From positions 1 to 42,833 of the forward strand of contig CALUTI010000010.1 of NCBI GenBank assembly GCA_944323695.1: a stretch of 42,833 nt of DNA, read 5' to 3'. Origin of the DNA: Candidatus Gastranaerophilales bacterium. Lineage in GTDB: Bacteria; Cyanobacteriota; Vampirovibrionia; Gastranaerophilales; Gastranaerophilaceae. Below the pieces are notes generated by a model. The model worked only from the letters and a program-made list of their open reading frames with translations, searched no databases and was not told the origin of the DNA. The translations under genes and the position numbers were made by a program. Shown one piece after another: positions 25,274 to 32,350 of this stretch. Numbering within the stretch: the first letter of the stretch is position 1; each line of letters begins with the position of its first letter.

Positions 25274-26593
25274 TTATAAGCCTAATGCGTGGGCAAAAAG
25301 CTCACCTGCTTTGTGGTTATAAAATTTTCCGTCATCTTTAGCAAATAAATTTTCCCAATGGCTTTCGGGGGTGCCGTTTTCAGAATATGAAGGATTTGTC
25401 ATCATTATATGATGTGTATTTGTGTCATATCTCAAAGGAAAAATATCACCAGTCTGCATAAAGCTCGGCAACTTATCGCTTGCAAGATAAAACCCGAAAA
25501 GCGCTGAATTAATCCTGTTAAGCCTTTGTTCATAAGACAAACCGCCTTCGTTGTTGTCATTTTCGACCTCAACGCCGGGTGCGTAATCCCTCATATATTT
25601 GCATTTTTCAGATAAATCTCTTACTGCAAAAAAATCATCCCCCGTAATATAGTCAGTCCCTGCGGTTAAACCCATATTTCTATATCGTTCAAAGTCATCG
25701 GAACTTTTTTCACCTACAAAACTGATATCCGTCTTCCCGGAACGTAAACGGATTTCGTTCAAAATATACTGCATCTGCGAATATTCAGGCAAAGCCCCTA
25801 CACCTGTGTAATTCTCCATATCATACCCGCCAATGTGTTTTGCAGAATCAATAAACATAGCTTCAAATCCTAAGTTCATAAGTTTCACACATTCATTGAT
25901 ATAAATTTCAACATGCTCGGGGTTTTGCCAATCAAAAGTTACATCTTGCTTATCCGGATAGGAAACCTTCATCTGATCGGCAGAAATCACCATTCTAAAG
26001 CCTGATTTTATACCTCTAAAATGCACCAAATCGTTAAACGCTTTCAATTGTTCTTCCGGTGAAATTTTGTCTGAAATACCATACGAAATAACATTATCAC
26101 TATATCCGGCATTGAGTTTTATGCCGTAAATTGAATTTTCTTCGTGTGGTCCTTTGTTGTAGCCGTCTCCGTAAATATTCGGAAAAATTTGCGAAATGAT
26201 AACGCAATTTGCCCAACTTTTTGCAGAAGGCGGAATTGCCGGAAGAATTTTAATCATACTCAAAATCCCGCAGCAGTCTTTTTCCTTGTGCATTTCAGAT
26301 ATTGCGCGGTTATTTATCTCTATATAATTTGCAAGACGTCCCCACCTGTCGCCATAATTCGGGGTTTCTATAATGTCGGGGAATCTTTCAAAAAATATAT
26401 TCCCTTCCGAAAGTGTAACAATTGACTCGACAGCTTTTTTTAAAGAACGTTTTAAAAGCTCGGCGGGTACTATATTTGCCACCCATTTTTTAGTGGTATT
26501 TATAGCATAATAAGTATGTATTTCTGTCCAGATATCTTTATTAAGCTTTGTCGTATGTCCTAAAGCTTTTAAAAGTTTATTAACACAATTCAT
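25274..26593 (-). CDS. GH13-like (alpha-amylase superfamily) protein
   Basis: A 439-residue protein with landmarks of the alpha-amylase TIM barrel: a beta-4-like segment GFEAMFIDSAKHIGG with the nucleophile Asp, a beta-5-like ISFVGEKSS with the acid Glu, and a later ALFGFYLASDKLPSFMQTGDIFPL resembling the closing region of GH13. The usual NHD/HD pair in region IV is not obvious (there is ENDNNEGG), so activity may be altered or lost. No signal peptide: intracellular. The frame is open to 26749, but that would cross the neighbouring antisense promoter; ATG 26593 starts a normal N-terminus, with TATATT 7 bases upstream and no Shine-Dalgarno. The gene starts 12 bases upstream of nothing conserved and ends 12 bases from the ferritin-like gene. 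Confidence 0.55.
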   Translation of the reverse strand: MNCVNKLLKALGHTTKLNKDIWTEIHTYYAINTTKKWVANIVPAELLKRSLKKAVESIVTLSEGNIFFERFPDIIETPNYGDRWGRLANYIEINNRAISEMHKEKDCCGILSMIKILPAIPPSAKSWANCVIISQIFPNIYGDGYNKGPHEENSIYGIKLNAGYSDNVISYGISDKISPEEQLKAFNDLVHFRGIKSGFRMVISADQMKVSYPDKQDVTFDWQNPEHVEIYINECVKLMNLGFEAMFIDSAKHIGGYDMENYTGVGALPEYSQMQYILNEIRLRSGKTDISFVGEKSSDDFERYRNMGLTAGTDYITGDDFFAVRDLSEKCKYMRDYAPGVEVENDNNEGGLSYEQRLNRINSALFGFYLASDKLPSFMQTGDIFPLRYDTNTHHIMMTNPSYSENGTPESHWENLFAKDDGKFYNHKAGELFAHALGL

Positions 26594-26663
26594 AACAACC
26601 AATATATAAATAAAATTAACAATTATTTCATTACCCGAAATACTTACAACACAGGATAAACAG

Positions 26664-26691
26664 TTGACAAAGCCCAAAAACGAGTTATAAT
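26664..26691 (+). promoter_or_regulatory. Strong promoter of an antisense RNA
   Basis: TTGACA (26664-26669), a 16-base spacer and TATAAT (26686-26691): both boxes are full consensus. Transcription would start near 26698 and run through the small-peptide gene on the other strand. Confidence 0.75.
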
Positions 26692-26702
26692 ATAAATAGG
26701 GT

Positions 26703-26722
26703 GGCTGTCGCGCCCGACAGCC
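26703..26722 (-). terminator. Hairpin at the 3' end of the small-peptide mRNA
   Basis: Perfect 8-bp stem 26703-26710/26715-26722 (ggctgtcg/cgacagcc). On the minus strand it follows the peptide stop by 10 bases and is followed by an A/T-rich stretch, so it may end the mRNA; it also forms the 5' hairpin of the antisense RNA. Confidence 0.5.
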
Positions 26723-26732
26723 TTTACAGACC

Positions 26733-26807
26733 CTACAAGAAAAGAACAATAATTTGTAAAAATGCTATCAGTGCGTTGATAGCATTTTTTGCTATCTTTC
26801 TTTTCAT
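26733..26807 (-). CDS. Candidate type I toxin: 24-residue hydrophobic peptide
   Basis: A 25-codon frame (24 residues) starting MKRKIAKNA and ending IAFLQIIVLFL: basic N-terminus, then a hydrophobic helix long enough to enter a membrane. AAGGAGG (26822-26816) lies 8 bases before the ATG, the best Shine-Dalgarno in the region. A consensus-like promoter lies upstream, with a leader of about 70 nt that can hide the Shine-Dalgarno. A convergent antisense RNA covers most of the frame. These are the hallmarks of type I toxins such as Fst, TxpA or AapA, but the peptide does not match a family that I know. The hairpin 26758-26789 lies within the frame, so the same sequence must be read through by the mRNA. 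Confidence 0.55.
   Translation of the reverse strand: MKRKIAKNAINALIAFLQIIVLFL
26758..26790 (+). terminator. Terminator of the antisense RNA, inside the peptide gene
   Basis: Perfect 13-bp stem 26758-26770/26777-26789 with a 6-base loop and a run of six T (26785-26790). Being palindromic with A/T tails, it could also partly terminate the minus-strand peptide mRNA. Confidence 0.8.
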
Positions 26808-26813
26808 TGTTAC

Positions 26814-26862
26814 CACCTCCTTCCCACCTTTTTACAGTAAAGTTTGTTGTGCGATGGAGGTG
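26814..26862 (-). promoter_or_regulatory. Shine-Dalgarno sequestering pair in the peptide leader
   Basis: On the minus strand CACCTCC (26862-26856) is perfectly complementary to GGAGGTG (26820-26814), which contains the Shine-Dalgarno of the peptide gene; the stem extends by a U-G and an A-U pair. The nascent leader would fold and block ribosome entry, as in known type I toxin mRNAs. Confidence 0.55.
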
Positions 26863-26882
26863 ATTTGGTCTACCCTGTTTAA

Positions 26883-26911
26883 ATTATAACAACTTAATTT
26901 TTATTGGTCAA
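26883..26911 (-). promoter_or_regulatory. Promoter of the small-peptide mRNA
   Basis: Minus strand TTGACC (26911-26906), exactly 17 bases, TATAAT (26888-26883). The start is expected near 26876. Confidence 0.75.
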
Positions 26912-27003
26912 CAAAAACAGGAAATATTATTAATAAATTAAATTTATTCCATTTTTATTTTTACGTGTTAAACTAAAATCGTAAAGATAAAAAGGAGAGA
27001 ATT

Positions 27004-27513
27004 ATGATTTCTGAAAAAATGGAAAAGGCTTTTAACGAACAAATTAACAAAGAATTATTCTCTGAATACCTGTATTTATCTATGCAGGCATATTTTGAAA
27101 GACAAAATCTAACAGGTTTTACCAACTGGATGACAGTTCAGGTACAAGAAGAACATGCACATGCTATGGGTATGTATAATTATTTACATGAAAGAGGCGG
27201 AAAAGTTGAACTTTTAGCAATAGAAAAACCTCAAACCGACTGGTCATCACCTTTGGATGTATTCAAAAGCGTTCTTGAGCACGAACAATATGTAACATCA
27301 TGCATTAACAAATTAATGGATGTTGCAGAAGAAGAAAAAGACCGTGCAGCATTGTCATTCTTGGACTGGTACTTAAAAGAACAGGTTGAAGAAGAAAATA
27401 ACGTAGGCGGAGTGCTTGCAAAACTGGAACTTATTGGCGAAGACAAACACGCATTGTTGCTGCTTGACAAAGATCTTGCAACAAGAACTTTTGTTGCTCC
27501 GGTTATTGGTTAA
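27004..27513 (+). CDS. Ferritin (FtnA type)
   Basis: A 169-residue non-haem ferritin, forming a 24-mer shell that oxidises Fe(II) and stores the mineral. The ferroxidase residues fall at the same numbers as in E. coli FtnA: E17, E50, H53, E94 and Q127. Length is normal. AAGGAG precedes the ATG. It is monocistronic and ends at a strong bidirectional terminator. With the ferritin-like protein at 23954 it makes two iron-handling genes within 4 kb. Confidence 0.96.
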   Translation: MISEKMEKAFNEQINKELFSEYLYLSMQAYFERQNLTGFTNWMTVQVQEEHAHAMGMYNYLHERGGKVELLAIEKPQTDWSSPLDVFKSVLEHEQYVTSCINKLMDVAEEEKDRAALSFLDWYLKEQVEEENNVGGVLAKLELIGEDKHALLLLDKDLATRTFVAPVIG

Positions 27514-27544
27514 AAATAGGGTTGGAAAATTCCAACCCTATTTT
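27513..27544. terminator. Bidirectional terminator between ferritin and prepilin 3
   Basis: Perfect 15-bp stem 27513-27527/27530-27544 with A/T tails on both sides, GC-rich core gggttgg. It ends just beside the prepilin 3 stop codon at 27546. Confidence 0.9.
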
Positions 27545-27545
27545 A

Positions 27546-28288
27546 TTAATGAAAAACATCCGCATACATCTGTTTAAACGAACGTCCGCCTTCTTCTGCT
27601 GATATGCAAATATCACCTTCATATCTAAATCTATTACCATCAGACTTGATTGATAATGAAAACAAATCGTAACCCCATTTATTCGGACCGTTCATTCCAT
27701 TTATATCAAGCCCAATTATCAAACAACCAGTTTGGTCATAAAAAAATAATATTGTACCATCAGCCAAAACATAACTGGAATTTCTATTACGAATATTTGA
27801 CGTACTAAATCCGCCGCAATTTCGAATTGCATAATCCTGCCAGTAATCTTCATCATAATCCTCATCATCCTTATGCTGTTCTTTTAAAATATCATCTACA
27901 CCCCTATATTCTGGTATACAACCATTTTCAAAGGCATGATCTTTACAAGTTTTTACTATTTTTAAAGATGATAAAAAATTTTCAGTTAATTCTGTGCATC
28001 CGCTAACAGTATTTGGTGTGTTGGCATTATATTCATAATAGCATTTTGGTAGATAACCTAATTGACTTTGTGCACTCAACAATGCTTGATTAAGTACTGC
28101 ATAACTTCTTTTAAACTGGTTTTCTAATGCTTTTTCTTTGTAATTCGCTATCAACGTCGGAATAGTCATTGCTGCCACTACGCCGATTATGCCAAGAGTA
28201 ATTAAGACCTCGGCAAGCGTAAAACCCTTGTCCCAACTACTTAGAGGAGATGCCCCCCCCCGTTTCTTAGTTTTTTCATAATTTCCAT
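27546..28288 (-). CDS. Prepilin-like protein 3, out of frame at a poly-G tract
   Basis: The main frame (27546 to about 28265) encodes a class III signal (DKGFTLAEVLITLGIIG), the hydrophobic helix and about 200 further residues including a VLADGTILFFYDQTG / LDINGMNGPNKWG block like the C-terminal part of the other two prepilins. The only start with a Shine-Dalgarno (AAGGAG, 8 bases before ATG 28288) opens MEIMKKLRN and enters nine G (28261-28253). With nine G this start reads into a stop six codons after AAC; with ten (or seven) G it joins the prepilin frame and gives 247 residues with the cleavage Gly after a 21-residue leader. Thus the gene is off as written: phase variation, a mutation or an assembly error. 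The promoter and Shine-Dalgarno look intact. Confidence 0.75.
28253..28261 (-). repeat. Homopolymer tract of nine G in the prepilin 3 leader peptide
   Basis: Nine C on the plus strand, nine G in the coding strand, located between codon 9 and the prepilin cleavage site. The tract length sets the reading frame. Confidence 0.85.
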
Positions 28289-28313
28289 AAGCTTTTCTCC
28301 TTCTTTTTGTTTT

Positions 28314-28342
28314 ATTATAGCATTTTTTTCATATTTAGGCAA
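28314..28342 (-). promoter_or_regulatory. Promoter of prepilin 3
   Basis: Minus strand TTGCCT (28342-28337), 17-base spacer, TATAAT (28319-28314). The leader is about 20 nt, unlike the long leaders of prepilins 1 and 2. Confidence 0.7.
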
Positions 28343-28363
28343 GAAAATTATAGACTTTACTAA

Positions 28364-28392
28364 TTGCATTTATTCAAAAAATATTATAAAAT
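28364..28392 (+). promoter_or_regulatory. Promoter of the parvulin gene, leaderless arrangement
   Basis: TTGCAT (28364-28369), 17-base spacer, TAAAAT (28387-28392), 6 bases, ATG 28399. There is no Shine-Dalgarno. Same pattern as at the carbonic anhydrase gene. Confidence 0.6.
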
Positions 28393-28398
28393 TACATT

Positions 28399-28749
28399 AT
28401 GATTAAAACACTTTCAAAAATATTTACGGTATTTATTTTATTATGCGGAACGGCTTTTGCCTATGATGAAGCAAAGCAGGTAAGAGCAAGCCATATTCTG
28501 GTAAAAACCCGCGCAGAAGCCATCCAGATTAAAAAAGACATTGATAACGGCGGCGATTTTGCATATTATGCAAAAACATATTCTCTTTGCCCTTCAGGTC
28601 AAAATGGCGGGGATCTTGGTTATTTTTCAAGAGGTCAAATGGTGCAGCCGTTTGAAGATGCTGCATTTGAACTTCCTGTCGGAGAAGTTTCAGACCCCGT
28701 TGGCACTGAATTTGGCTGGCATTTGATTAAAGTTACGGATAAAAAATAA
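28399..28749 (+). CDS. Exported parvulin-type peptidyl-prolyl isomerase
   Basis: A 116-residue protein: signal peptide (about 1-21, ending GTAFA) and one rotamase/PpiC domain (RASHILVKTRAEA, GGDFAYYAKTYSLCPSG, GGDLGYFSRGQMVQPFEDAAF, FGWHLIKV). It helps fold exported proteins by proline isomerisation. It lacks the SurA-like N-terminal chaperone domain. Its stop overlaps the Ogt start by one base (TAATG), so the two are cotranslated, an unusual pairing of periplasmic folding and DNA repair. Confidence 0.92.
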   Translation: MIKTLSKIFTVFILLCGTAFAYDEAKQVRASHILVKTRAEAIQIKKDIDNGGDFAYYAKTYSLCPSGQNGGDLGYFSRGQMVQPFEDAAFELPVGEVSDPVGTEFGWHLIKVTDKK

Positions 28750-29201
28750 TGTTCTACTATGGGTACAACACAAAGTTCGGCAAAATTTACATTTCTGCCG
28801 ACGAAAAGAATATTCTGGAAATATCTTTTAATAAACCAAATTACCGCACACAGGAAACGCCTTTAATTAAAAGGGCATTTTCAGAATTGGAAGAATATTT
28901 TAACGGTCAGAGGAAAACTTTTGACCTTCCTTTAAAGCTTGAAGGAACGGAATTTCAAAAAAAAGTCTGGCAAGAATTAATTAAAATTCCGTACGGTAAA
29001 ACAATAAGCTACAAAGAACTTGCAACATCCGTTGGCAATGAAAAGGCCTGCCGGGCAGTCGGTCTGGCAAATAACAAAAATAAAATTATGATAGTAATTC
29101 CATGCCATCGTGTTATTGGCTCCAATGGTGATTTAACAGGTTATGCCGGCGGTTTAAATATCAAAAAACAACTGCTTGATTTGGAAGCACAAAAACGCTA
29201 A
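28749..29201 (+). CDS. Methylated-DNA--protein-cysteine methyltransferase
   Basis: A 150-residue Ogt/MGMT protein that removes alkyl groups from O6-alkylguanine in a suicidal transfer to cysteine. The active motif IPCHRV has the acceptor at C119; the helix-turn-helix DNA reading segment (GKTISYKELATSVGNEKACR) with the Arg finger precedes it. The N-terminal domain is short, as in many Ogt. No Ada regulatory domain. It is coupled to the parvulin gene by TAATG. Confidence 0.95.
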   Translation: MFYYGYNTKFGKIYISADEKNILEISFNKPNYRTQETPLIKRAFSELEEYFNGQRKTFDLPLKLEGTEFQKKVWQELIKIPYGKTISYKELATSVGNEKACRAVGLANNKNKIMIVIPCHRVIGSNGDLTGYAGGLNIKKQLLDLEAQKR

Positions 29202-29225
29202 AATTGACAATATTCTTTAAATATG

Positions 29226-29246
29226 TTAGTATCTAAAATATACTAA
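29226..29246. promoter_or_regulatory. Probable HxlR operator
   Basis: Inverted repeat TTAGTAT/ATACTAA (29226-29232/29240-29246) with a 7-base centre, located just after a TTGACA (29204-29209) and before the GAGG of the HxlR gene. HxlR regulators bind such palindromes, so autoregulation is likely. Confidence 0.5.
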
Positions 29247-29256
29247 TGAGGTAAAA

Positions 29257-29598
29257 ATGGAATTAAAAGAGCTTCCCAAATGTCCTGTTGAAACAACTTT
29301 GAAATTATTAAGCACTAAATGGAAATTTTTAATTATCCGCGATTTGTTAGGGGGAACAAAACGTTTTGGCGAATTAAAACAGTCACTCGGTACAATTACG
29401 CAAAAGGTTTTGACAACAAATTTACGCGATATGGAAGAATCCGGACTTGTGATGAGAAAAGTTTATAATCAAATCCCTCCAAAAGTAGAATATACCCTTA
29501 CAGACATAGGTTACAGCCTTGGCGTAGTACTTGACGGCATGGCTGATTGGGGCAGCGGCTATAAAGAATATTTAAAACTTCTGGCAAAACAAAAATAA
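29257..29598 (+). CDS. HxlR-family transcriptional regulator
   Basis: A 113-residue winged-helix regulator. Family blocks: CPVETTLKLLSTKWKFLIIRDLL, RFGELKQSLGTITQKVLTTNLRDMEESGLV and KVEYTLTDIGYSL. One cysteine (C9) sits at the position which in some HxlR proteins senses electrophiles. A palindrome precedes it. Possible targets are itself or the convergent DedA gene, whose stop lies 2 bases from its own stop; no divergent target gene is present. Confidence 0.9.
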   Translation: MELKELPKCPVETTLKLLSTKWKFLIIRDLLGGTKRFGELKQSLGTITQKVLTTNLRDMEESGLVMRKVYNQIPPKVEYTLTDIGYSLGVVLDGMADWGSGYKEYLKLLAKQK

Positions 29599-29600
29599 AT

Positions 29601-30224
29601 TTACTCTTTTAAATGTTTAAAATGTTTGTAAACATATAAAATCCCTAACACGCCAAAGATAACTACAATTAAAATATCAAACTTGTGCCAGAGATGTTTG
29701 AACATTTCCATATTCTGCCCAAATTTTACACCCACATACACAAGCACATAACTCCAAACAAGAGAACCTAAAAAGGTTAAAGTAAAAAATACTCTTTTGC
29801 GAGCTTTTAAAATACCGGCAGGTAAAGAAATAAATGTTCTTATTACCGGCAGCATTCTGCAAATAAAAAATGCCCAGTCACCGTATTTTTCAACCCATTT
29901 GTCAGCATCTTCAAGATCTTTATGAGAAATTAAAAAATATTTTCCGTATTTTTCAATAAATTGGCGGCCGCCAAAATATCCGAGGTAATAAGAAGGAATT
30001 GAACCTAAAACACACCCGAAAGCACCTGCCCAAGCAGCAACATGAAAGTTCATTTCTCCTTTGCTCACAATATATCCCGCAAAAGGCAAAATAGCTTCAC
30101 TCGGAAGCGGGATATTACAGGATTCTATTGCCATAAGCAAGCTTATGCCAAACGGCCCCATATATGTGATTACATGTTCTATAAAATTAACAAGATAAGA
30201 TAAAATTAAATTAATAAATTCCAT
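29601..30224 (-). CDS. DedA-family membrane protein
   Basis: A 207-residue membrane protein of the DedA/VTT family, thought to move lipids such as undecaprenyl phosphate across the membrane. Typical blocks: GISLLMAIESCNIPLPSEAILPFAGYIVS, GSIPSYYLGYFGG, and FICRMLPVIRTFISLPAGI with the conserved Arg residues. There are about five hydrophobic segments. The frame opens at 30266, but ATG 30224 begins the conserved N-terminus. Confidence 0.92.
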   Translation of the reverse strand: MEFINLILSYLVNFIEHVITYMGPFGISLLMAIESCNIPLPSEAILPFAGYIVSKGEMNFHVAAWAGAFGCVLGSIPSYYLGYFGGRQFIEKYGKYFLISHKDLEDADKWVEKYGDWAFFICRMLPVIRTFISLPAGILKARKRVFFTLTFLGSLVWSYVLVYVGVKFGQNMEMFKHLWHKFDILIVVIFGVLGILYVYKHFKHLKE

Positions 30225-30358
30225 ATAATTTTCCAGTTCTCTTATTTTGTATAATAACAAAAACAAATATAAATTTAAATCAAATTATATTAAAATAAAT
30301 TTTCTTATTTGAAAAGCAATATATCTTTTAATATAATTTTCCAACAATTTATACAAAC

Positions 30359-30387
30359 TTGACACAATCAAACGTTTGTTTTATAAT
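30359..30387 (+). promoter_or_regulatory. Promoter and operator of the efflux operon
   Basis: TTGACA (30359-30364), 17-base spacer, TATAAT (30382-30387). The spacer holds the perfect palindrome CAAACGTTTG (30369-30378). A TetR protein bound there would block RNA polymerase, so the first gene probably controls the operon through this site. Confidence 0.8.
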
Positions 30388-30411
30388 CAGATTATTAAGT
30401 TGAAGTTTATA

Positions 30412-31041
30412 ATGGAAAAAATGAAAGAGGATAATTCAAAAGCAAGGATTTTGGAGGCTGCAACACATCTTTTTGCTAAAAACGGATTTGACGGAACAAG
30501 CATTAGAGAAATCTGTAAAGCTGCTGAAGTCAACATTTGTATGATTTCATATTATTGGGGTGGGAAGCAGGAGTTATACAAGGGAATTATTGATAATCTT
30601 CTTGAAAAGCAGATTGAATATTCCAAGGGATTTCTTGATTTAGACAAAAATCCCAGGGATATGAGTATAGATGAATGTATAAAATTATTGATGATTATAG
30701 CGGAAAAATTCGTTGATTTTTTCTATACAAATGTTTCTTCAGATTTAATAGTATTACTTTTAAAAGAGCAGCAAAAACCTGACTTTATTGTAAAGTCTCA
30801 GGTTTTGGACTATATGCGAAGTGTAATTGCTAGAATTTTAAACAAAGATGTAAATGACAGGCTCGTAATATTCAAAACACTTTTTATGCTTTCGCAGGTA
30901 AATTCACCGAGAATTCTTCCTGCATTTTCACTTAGACTGCTCGGGCAGGAGAATTTTTCTCAGGAAGATATTAAAATCATAAAAGAAAATGTAAAACTAT
31001 ATATTAATGCTGTTATAAAGGAGGGGGTAAATGAAAATTAA
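30412..31041 (+). CDS. TetR-family repressor of the efflux operon
   Basis: A 209-residue regulator with an N-terminal TetR helix-turn-helix (about 8-55: ARILEAATHLFAKNGFDGTS, then IREICKAAEVN) and a helical ligand domain. It corresponds in place to CecR (YbiH) in front of ybhGFSR in E. coli. The frame is open from 30376, but that lies inside the promoter; ATG 30412 follows the predicted start by about 18 bases. A second ATG at 30421 is possible. Its 3' end overlaps the TolC-like gene by 11 bases. Confidence 0.9.
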   Translation: MEKMKEDNSKARILEAATHLFAKNGFDGTSIREICKAAEVNICMISYYWGGKQELYKGIIDNLLEKQIEYSKGFLDLDKNPRDMSIDECIKLLMIIAEKFVDFFYTNVSSDLIVLLLKEQQKPDFIVKSQVLDYMRSVIARILNKDVNDRLVIFKTLFMLSQVNSPRILPAFSLRLLGQENFSQEDIKIIKENVKLYINAVIKEGVNEN

Positions 31042-32350
31042 AAAATTGCTCCTTGTATTAGTTTTGTTATTTACTGCGCAAAGCTGTTTCGCAGTTAATG
31101 TTCAGGAATTGAATATTGATTTTTTCAAAAGGTTTAATGATGAATATTTGAACTGTTATATTCAAGAGGCATTGAACAATAATCATGATCTTAAAAAAGC
31201 ACAGCATGTTGTTGAGCAATACCGTCAGCAGACAAAATATTCGCTCGGAAAAGAGCTGCCCTCATTCAGTGTCAGCGCGAATTATCTTGGGATAAAAGTT
31301 CCGCGGTTAGACAATTTTCAACTAAAAGATAACGCTTTTATCCTTCCTTTTATGGCAAGTTACGAAGCGGATTTGCTTTTGAAAAACAGGGATAAAACAA
31401 AAGCTGTAAAGAAAACTTATGAGGCAGCACAATTTAATGAAAAAGCAATTTATTTAGCGCTTTTGAGTGATGTCGCGACTGTGTATACGAATATTCTGCA
31501 ATATGATGATTTGATTGAAAAGCAGACGGAACAACTCCAAAATCATGAAGAAATTCTAAAAAGAAGCAATAAAAAATTCGAGCGAGGGGTTATAAACTCA
31601 AACGAATTGAATAATGCTAAAAAAAGTGTTGAAACAAGCAAAAGCAGCCTTGAAAAATTACAGAAAGAACGTGAAATTGCAATGATGCAATTGGCTGTTT
31701 TGACGGGTAATTCTTCATCAAATATATCAGACATGAAAGTGGGGAATCTGGATAATTTTGAATATTCAGGAGAAATTCCAACCGAAGTAAGCTCAGATGT
31801 AATTTTTAGCCGACCTGATGTAAAAATTGCAGAGGCAAATCTTGAAAAGGCAAAAATTGATGTCAGAGTTGCCAAAAAAGAATTCTTCCCGAGATTCAAT
31901 ATAGTTGGTGTCTGGGCATTTAATACAATTGCGCCCGGAACATTTTTCTCCTGGGAATCTTCTCTTGCCGCTATTTTAGCCGGTGCAACACAGGATATTT
32001 TTAGAGGCGGGATGAAGGTTGCAACTCTAAAAATTCAAAAAGCAAAATATGAAGAACTTTTTGAAAATTATAACCAAACAAACTTAGATGCTGTAAAAGA
32101 AGTTAATACTGCGCTTTGTATAATTAAGCATGATAAACAAATTGAAAATAATACAAAAACTGAATTAGCTCTTGAAACAGCAAATTTTAATAATGCTCAA
32201 AAGAAAATTCAAAGAGGTGTAATTTCCGAACCTGAATTTTTATTGGAAGAAAATAAATTTATAAATTCTCAAACAAGTTATACACAGGCAAAAACCCAAA
32301 GAATAGTAAATTATTTTACATTATATAAAGCCGTCGGAGGTCAGCTATGA
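31031..32350 (+). CDS. TolC-family outer membrane efflux protein
   Basis: A 439-residue outer-membrane factor with a signal peptide (about 1-21, AQSCFA). It shows the duplicated long-helix pattern of TolC/NodT proteins: two regions of coiled coil (about 35-90/125-200 and 240-310/345-420), with repeated motifs such as FSRPDVKIAEANLEKAKIDVRVAKKEFFPRF in family style. It would form the trimeric channel taking drugs from the ABC pump across the outer membrane. A basic AGGGG lies before the start. The end overlaps the adaptor gene as ATGA. Confidence 0.9.
   Translation: MKIKKLLLVLVLLFTAQSCFAVNVQELNIDFFKRFNDEYLNCYIQEALNNNHDLKKAQHVVEQYRQQTKYSLGKELPSFSVSANYLGIKVPRLDNFQLKDNAFILPFMASYEADLLLKNRDKTKAVKKTYEAAQFNEKAIYLALLSDVATVYTNILQYDDLIEKQTEQLQNHEEILKRSNKKFERGVINSNELNNAKKSVETSKSSLEKLQKEREIAMMQLAVLTGNSSSNISDMKVGNLDNFEYSGEIPTEVSSDVIFSRPDVKIAEANLEKAKIDVRVAKKEFFPRFNIVGVWAFNTIAPGTFFSWESSLAAILAGATQDIFRGGMKVATLKIQKAKYEELFENYNQTNLDAVKEVNTALCIIKHDKQIENNTKTELALETANFNNAQKKIQRGVISEPEFLLEENKFINSQTSYTQAKTQRIVNYFTLYKAVGGQL

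Larger units (their letters stand above)
26698..26790 (+). ncRNA. Candidate antisense antitoxin RNA
   Basis: A predicted RNA of about 93 nt from the promoter at 26664 to the terminator ending at 26790. It has a 5' hairpin (26703-26710/26715-26722) and a 3' terminator hairpin. It is fully complementary to the 3' two thirds of the small-peptide mRNA, including codons 6 to stop. The layout (short, strongly promoted, convergent antisense RNA) matches type I antitoxins. A weak plus-strand frame from GTG 26701 crosses the terminator and is taken as non-coding. Confidence 0.55.

Noticed and set aside
26701-26889. A 62-codon plus-strand frame from GTG with a hydrophobic stretch
   Set aside because: It crosses a strong terminator and its hydrophobic part mirrors the palindrome that encodes the minus-strand peptide; the RNA is more likely a non-coding antisense.
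28253-28261. Prepilin 3 starting at GTG 28178
   Set aside because: That start falls inside the hydrophobic helix and would lose the cleavage signal; the conserved signal lies upstream in the same frame.
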